From the NCBI GenBank assembly GCA_009792885.1, contig WMCF01000018.1, positions 9,918,687 through 9,982,686 on the forward strand: DNA of 64,000 bases. The letters run 5' to 3'. This document shows, piece by piece, positions 59,801-64,000 of the stretch. How positions within the stretch are numbered: position 1 is the stretch's first letter; each line of letters opens with the position of its first letter. Under the pieces are notes generated by a model. That model saw only the letters and a program-made list of their open reading frames with translations, did no database searches and was not told where the DNA came from. The translations under genes and the position numbers were made by a program. Source of the stretch: Eremophila alpestris peregrina. Taxonomy: Eukaryota > Chordata > Aves > Passeriformes > Alaudidae.

Positions 59801-62800
59801 GGTCGTTGGATACTGGAATCTCCAGACCCCAGCCTTTTTCCTGGCAGTGGTTAGGGGCACCCAGGTGAAGCAGCAGTGGGGAGCAGGGATGTACATCGGA
59901 TTTGCAGCTGGGTGTTCTTGTTAGGAAACTCGTAAAACCAAGTGTTTTTGGAAATAAATGCTTTGGAAATAAAGTTTCAGATCTGGTTAAAAAACCAAAA
60001 GAATGTTACATGTAATTACAGGAGAACCTAGTGTAAGTGACAGTTTCCAAGCATCTTTTGTCCTGTAGGGGAATTTGCAAAATGTTTATACCCAAACTAG
60101 ATTTCTGAGCACCCTGGGGCATTTTAAGCTGCAAAGAATTCACACTCAGACGAGGGAGGGAAAGAACTGTGTTGCCTGTAAAAGGGGCCAGTTGCAGAGG
60201 GGTCAGAAGGAGCTGCAGCGCTGAGTTCAGCCGTGCATCTTGGGTCTGCAGTCTGAAAGTCTGCAGACTGCTCCTCCATCCTCACTTCAGAGTAAGACTA
60301 CATTTGCTCCATGGTGATAATTGAACCCGTGTAAACTTAATTTGCCTTCACCAATGTCGACTTTTATTGCAAAGCGAGGCCACTTAGATGTTGATAATAT
60401 TTTAGATTAAATCAAACCAGTAGAAGCTACATTTAAATCTATTTAAGGTTAAATTTTATTTACATTGTACCAAGGTAACTGGATTGATTCTTAAATTAAA
60501 TTTAGCTTTACCAGGGAAATTTCCTTAGAGTAGTTTGCTCACTGAAGGAGCTTGCCTCTGGAGACACCATGTAACATGCTTTTTTGTAGTATCATTGACT
60601 ATAATGATGTGGTTGAATCAAAAAAACCAGCCAAGGCTGGATGTCCATGCAGGATGTGCCACTATAAATCTTTCAGGCCCCTGACAGTAGTTTTAAGCAG
60701 TGAGTTGGCTTTTCCAATTTTCTGAAGTGAAGGAAGAGGTAATACTTAATTATCAGCCATTTTGAAAGTGATTGAGGTTGACAGCCTGAAGCAGAGCAAT
60801 AAATGAAAGAGAAAAGACACTGGCAGCTGGAGAGGCCCTTCTTTGGAGAAGGAGGAGGGGCTGGGATAATAGAAGGGGTTAATTCTCTAAGAAAGATAAT
60901 TTGCATTGCTGCACACTTTATTCTTTTGTTTTTGGTCGAGCTCTCTGTGCTGACTTCTTTGGGGCGTTATTGGCTCTGCTTCTTTGACAGAACAAAGAGC
61001 CTTTGTTGTCCATCAAAGACCATTGCAACCCATCCAGATACCCAAGGCCCCAGGAGGGGGAGGTGGACATGGAGGAGCTGCCTTCCTCCACAAACAACGG
61101 CAATAAAATTATTGGAAGCATTTGCAGCATCACTGAAATATTTTCAAGGGAAATGTTCTTCAGCATTTATATCAGTGCAGATAGTGATGTAAATAATGGT
61201 AATTTGTAAGGCCTGTGAGCCTACGCTGTGTTTCTGAAGGTCTGGCAAGTGAGTCTAAGCACAGATAATTTGGGATGAAGTTGTTCACAGAGGATTTTGC
61301 ACCTGATCATTACTGTCTTGTGTGTGGGGGAACTAAAGTGTCTTCCTGTACTGTGCTGTTGCTGCGTCAGAGATGTGAGAACAGGTTGAACCTTTGGTGG
61401 AATGAAGGTATGATTTGAAGATAAAAGTCTCAATTTGTTCCACTTAGCTGCAGGAAATTTGGAACCTCCTGATGTTGCACCCCTGTCACAGTGCATGGTG
61501 AAGGGCAGAGGCATCCCTCTCTGCTTCCAAAAGACAGCGTAGCTGATCTGAACTCTGCATCCTTCCTTTACTACTGATGACTGCTTAAAGACTCTAAACT
61601 TGGCTCCAAACTTGGCAATACCCACTGGACCCTGCAAATCGTGTATTATGAATTCAGGCATAAACTTCTAGAAGCTTTCTTAAGGTTTTTAAACTACCTG
61701 GATGTTATAGGAGCAGCTCATGCATCCGTGTATGTACACATCTGTTTGGATGAAGGAGGATTAACTGTAAGATTTGGGTCCTGAGGAGCAAACTCAAGCA
61801 GCAGGTAATTGTCTTTTACTTTCTTCATTGTCCTACGATTAAAAACCCACCACAAGAACACAAACACAATAAAGAAAACTTACCTAAAATCCAGGCAGAT
61901 AAAACCAACTGAAAAAAGATTCAAAAAACCCTCAAGAAAATGAATAAATATTCATGAAAATATTCAAAAGCTCAAATGTTTTTATTAGTCACCACAGGAG
62001 GGAAATATTAATTTGAAATAATAATAAAAAACCTTGAAAAGACTTTAAAAAGAGCAAGGGGAGGAACAGCACACCCTCTGCTCCCACAGCTAATGCATGG
62101 CTGAGCTGTGGCCAAGGGTTTCCCCTCTAGCTCAGCCTCCCCCTTGAGATTTAAACTGAGTGGGTTTAAAATATGCAGACCTGCTTCAAACCTAACAAAA
62201 TATCCCTTCCCTCTGAGCTTCCCCTCTTATTCACACCACAGAAACACAGGAAAATAAAAAGGAGTGCTAATCTATCCTGCAGTTTCCCAAGCAAGGACTC
62301 AGGGCAGGGGTTTGTGAGTGGATTTGACAGATGTACGAGCAGATGGTGAGGGACACTCCCTGAGAGCAGCCGATTCCCAGGCCTCTGTGTCCAAAAAAAT
62401 ATCTTTTCACAGATAATGTGATTTTCAGAGGGAAGAAATACAGAATTCAGATCTCACACCAGAACTTCTCGGTCGTTTCTTGAATGCACAAGGGTTGTGT
62501 GGAAACGTTTGTCTTCAGAAAAGAGCTGGCTTGGGACCATAAGCCACAGGGCTCGACCTGACCCCCACAAAACCCAAGTTTGCAGCTCTGTCTGGCAAGT
62601 TCCTCCATGGCTGCATGGCTACAACTGGGAGCTGCATCGGGATCACCTCGTGTTTACACTGGGTGTGACATACTAGTCCTGTTTGGCCTGTGCCAGAACG
62701 TGCTGTGCAAAATAACACATCCCGGGAATTATCCATTTAACGCACGAATTTCTGTCCAGCCCACACTGGGCTGGGGCACCTGGCGCCAGAGCAGGGCTGG

Positions 62801-63119
62801 TGCCTCACCGAATGTCAGCGAGCACCTGCTGAGCCCCGGTACTGCACCAACGCTGTGAAATGGAGCCAGGGGCCGGGGATTTGACACAAAAATGTGCTTT
62901 TCATGGGGGCAGAAGCTAGGAGAGCAAGTTTTGTGATTTATCTTACTCCTGATAGTATGTTTTTAGCTGCAAATTATCAGCAGCTCCCTTTTCTTGTAGG
63001 GGGGCATCCACGTCGGACTCTGCTGCTGCCTTGCTGGGAGCTCTCAGCCTCTCCACGTTACTTTGCCCAGGGGATTTGTCCTTCCTACATTTAATCACAC
63101 CACGGTGGGACAGAACCCT
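53893..63119. other. Intergenic region before the CpG island
   Basis: These 9.2 kb have no gene I can support. They hold two CT-dinucleotide runs (56,770-56,787 and 56,880-56,902), an AT-rich stretch with TAAT/ATTA cores (60,290-60,550) and an A-rich stretch (61,840-62,040). Open frames up to 146 codons (61,221-61,661, minus) lack any family resemblance. Confidence 0.75.
56770..56787. repeat. CT dinucleotide run
   Basis: A short CT microsatellite, with a second, interrupted one at 56,880-56,902. Together they make a pyrimidine-rich patch in otherwise ordinary intergenic sequence. Confidence 0.85.
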
Positions 63120-64000
63120 TCAGCCCACGTTGTCAGAGCCCTCGGCCAGGTGGTGTGCGGCAGCACAAAGCAGTGTCCCACCGCAGAGGCCGTGCCCAGG
63201 GCGTGCCGGGGGTGGATGGACAAGGGGCTGCACTGATAAAAAAGAGCCCGAAAAGATTCGGGTCGGGGCAAAGCGAGACAGCGGGTTTGGGGCTCCTGAG
63301 GCGAAACGTGGCAGGAGCTCGCCCAGGGAGAGGGGCGAGAAGAAGAACAAAAGGCGATGGTTTCCCTCGAACCAGCTCCCAACACAAGCCTCTACGTTCC
63401 CTCCGGCAGAAGCCTGGGGAGGAAATGCCGGTGTCCCCGGGCGTCCTGAGGGGCGAAGGTGCCGCAGGAAGCGCTGCCTCCCCCGGGACGAGCCCGGGGG
63501 CTCCGCCGCGGATGCGGGGGTGCTGTGGGGCTGCTCTGGCTGCGGTGCCGCTGTTAACGAGACCCCAGCCGGGAGAGACCCTCCCGCCCTGCGCTTCCCC
63601 CGCCCCGCCGGGAGCCTGAACCGCGGTGAGGGCGGCTGGAGCCCCGGGGAGGGAGGCCGCTGTCCCGGGAATGGGGGGATCGCTGCGGGCGGAGGCCGTC
63701 CCGGAGGGGCAGCGCTGCCGGGCACCTCCGGAGCGGGGGACGAGGCGCAGAGCGGCAACACGGGGGAAGCTGGGCGGGCGGGGCGAGGCGGCCGCCGCGG
63801 GGGGAAGCGGCTCGAACGTGGAGCGGGAGGTAATGGAGGCAGGGCCGGGGCGGGGGGTGAGGGCCCGCCCCGGGGTGGGCTGAGGGGGCACGGCGGGAGC
63901 CCTTCCCGCCTCCCTGCAGGGCGGAGGCGGCCGGGGGGACCCTGTGCTCGGCCCGGCGGTGGCTCCGGTGCCCCGGCGGGAGGAGGTTCCCCCTGTCCGG
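63120..64000. promoter_or_regulatory. CpG island, probable promoter of the next gene
   Basis: From about 63,120 to the window end CpG is dense and GC content rises to very high levels, with GGGCGG-type boxes (for example near 63,775-63,785) and no TATA box. Candidate + strand splice donors are GTGAGG at 63,626, GAG then GTAATG at 63,830, and GTGAGG at 63,857. The long open frames on both strands reflect scarcity of stop codons in GC-rich DNA. By human synteny the next gene would be WDR86 in the same orientation as CRYGN, but no WD40 coding sequence is present, so the gene name is inference only. A minus-strand or bidirectional transcript is possible. Confidence 0.8.

Noticed and set aside
61221..61661. 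146-codon minus-strand open frame near the right end
   Set aside because: No family resemblance, and nothing around it suggests a gene.
63671..63883. Start codon giving MGGSLRAEAV as a possible WDR86 N-terminus
   Set aside because: The similarity to WDR86 is superficial, and no WD40 sequence follows before the stop.
63120..63891. 213- and 252-codon minus-strand open frames in the CpG island
   Set aside because: Their Pro/Ala/Arg-rich translation is what GC-rich DNA gives by chance; the frames overlap each other and + strand frames of similar quality.

Overview
The window is a piece of bird nuclear chromosome. Three things point to a bird: CR1 retrotransposon ends in both orientations (one ending in the CR1-type short 3' octamer repeat), an avian ERVL-type LTR remnant, and compact introns with GT-AG boundaries. 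Two protein-coding genes are supported, both on the + strand. No operons, bacterial genes, CRISPR arrays, tRNA or rRNA genes were seen. The species cannot be read from the sequence; the LTR type would suit a songbird, but that is a weak inference.

Positions 1 to about 32,960 hold RHEB, the small GTPase that activates mTORC1. Seven coding exons lie at 12,295-12,366, 18,681-18,748, 21,796-21,878, 26,049-26,105, 26,206-26,253, 26,776-26,857 and 31,937-32,029. They encode everything after about residue 17 of a 184-residue protein, ending in the CSVM prenylation box. The first coding exon (52 coding bases) is missing, so the window opens inside intron 1. The 3' UTR has two AATAAA signals, at 32,443 and 32,941.

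Positions 32,963 to about 39,550 are intergenic, with one CR1 fragment, a 236-codon minus-strand open frame of unknown meaning, and a purine-rich tract just ahead of the next promoter. Positions 39,677-47,450 hold CRYGN (gamma-N crystallin), complete in four exons: 39,759-39,779, 40,197-40,445, 42,151-42,296 and 47,220-47,355, giving 183 residues and four Greek-key motifs. Exon 2 carries two motifs, as in gamma-crystallins, while exons 3 and 4 carry one each, as in beta-crystallins. A TATA box, a SOX-type motif and a half MARE lie upstream.

Positions 47,451 to about 63,120 are a roughly 16-kb stretch with no gene I can support, containing a CR1 end, homopolymer tracts, an AAT microsatellite and a possible LTR remnant. 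The last ~900 bases are a dense CpG island. Gene order RHEB-CRYGN matches human 7q36.1, where WDR86 comes next in the same orientation, so the island is probably the promoter of the following gene; no WDR86 coding sequence is visible. RHEB and CRYGN do not share a pathway; their adjacency is conserved synteny. I found no convincing undescribed system. The most interesting points are the hybrid CRYGN architecture, its promoter motifs, the orphan CpG island and the poly(T)-bounded block near 52.9 kb.
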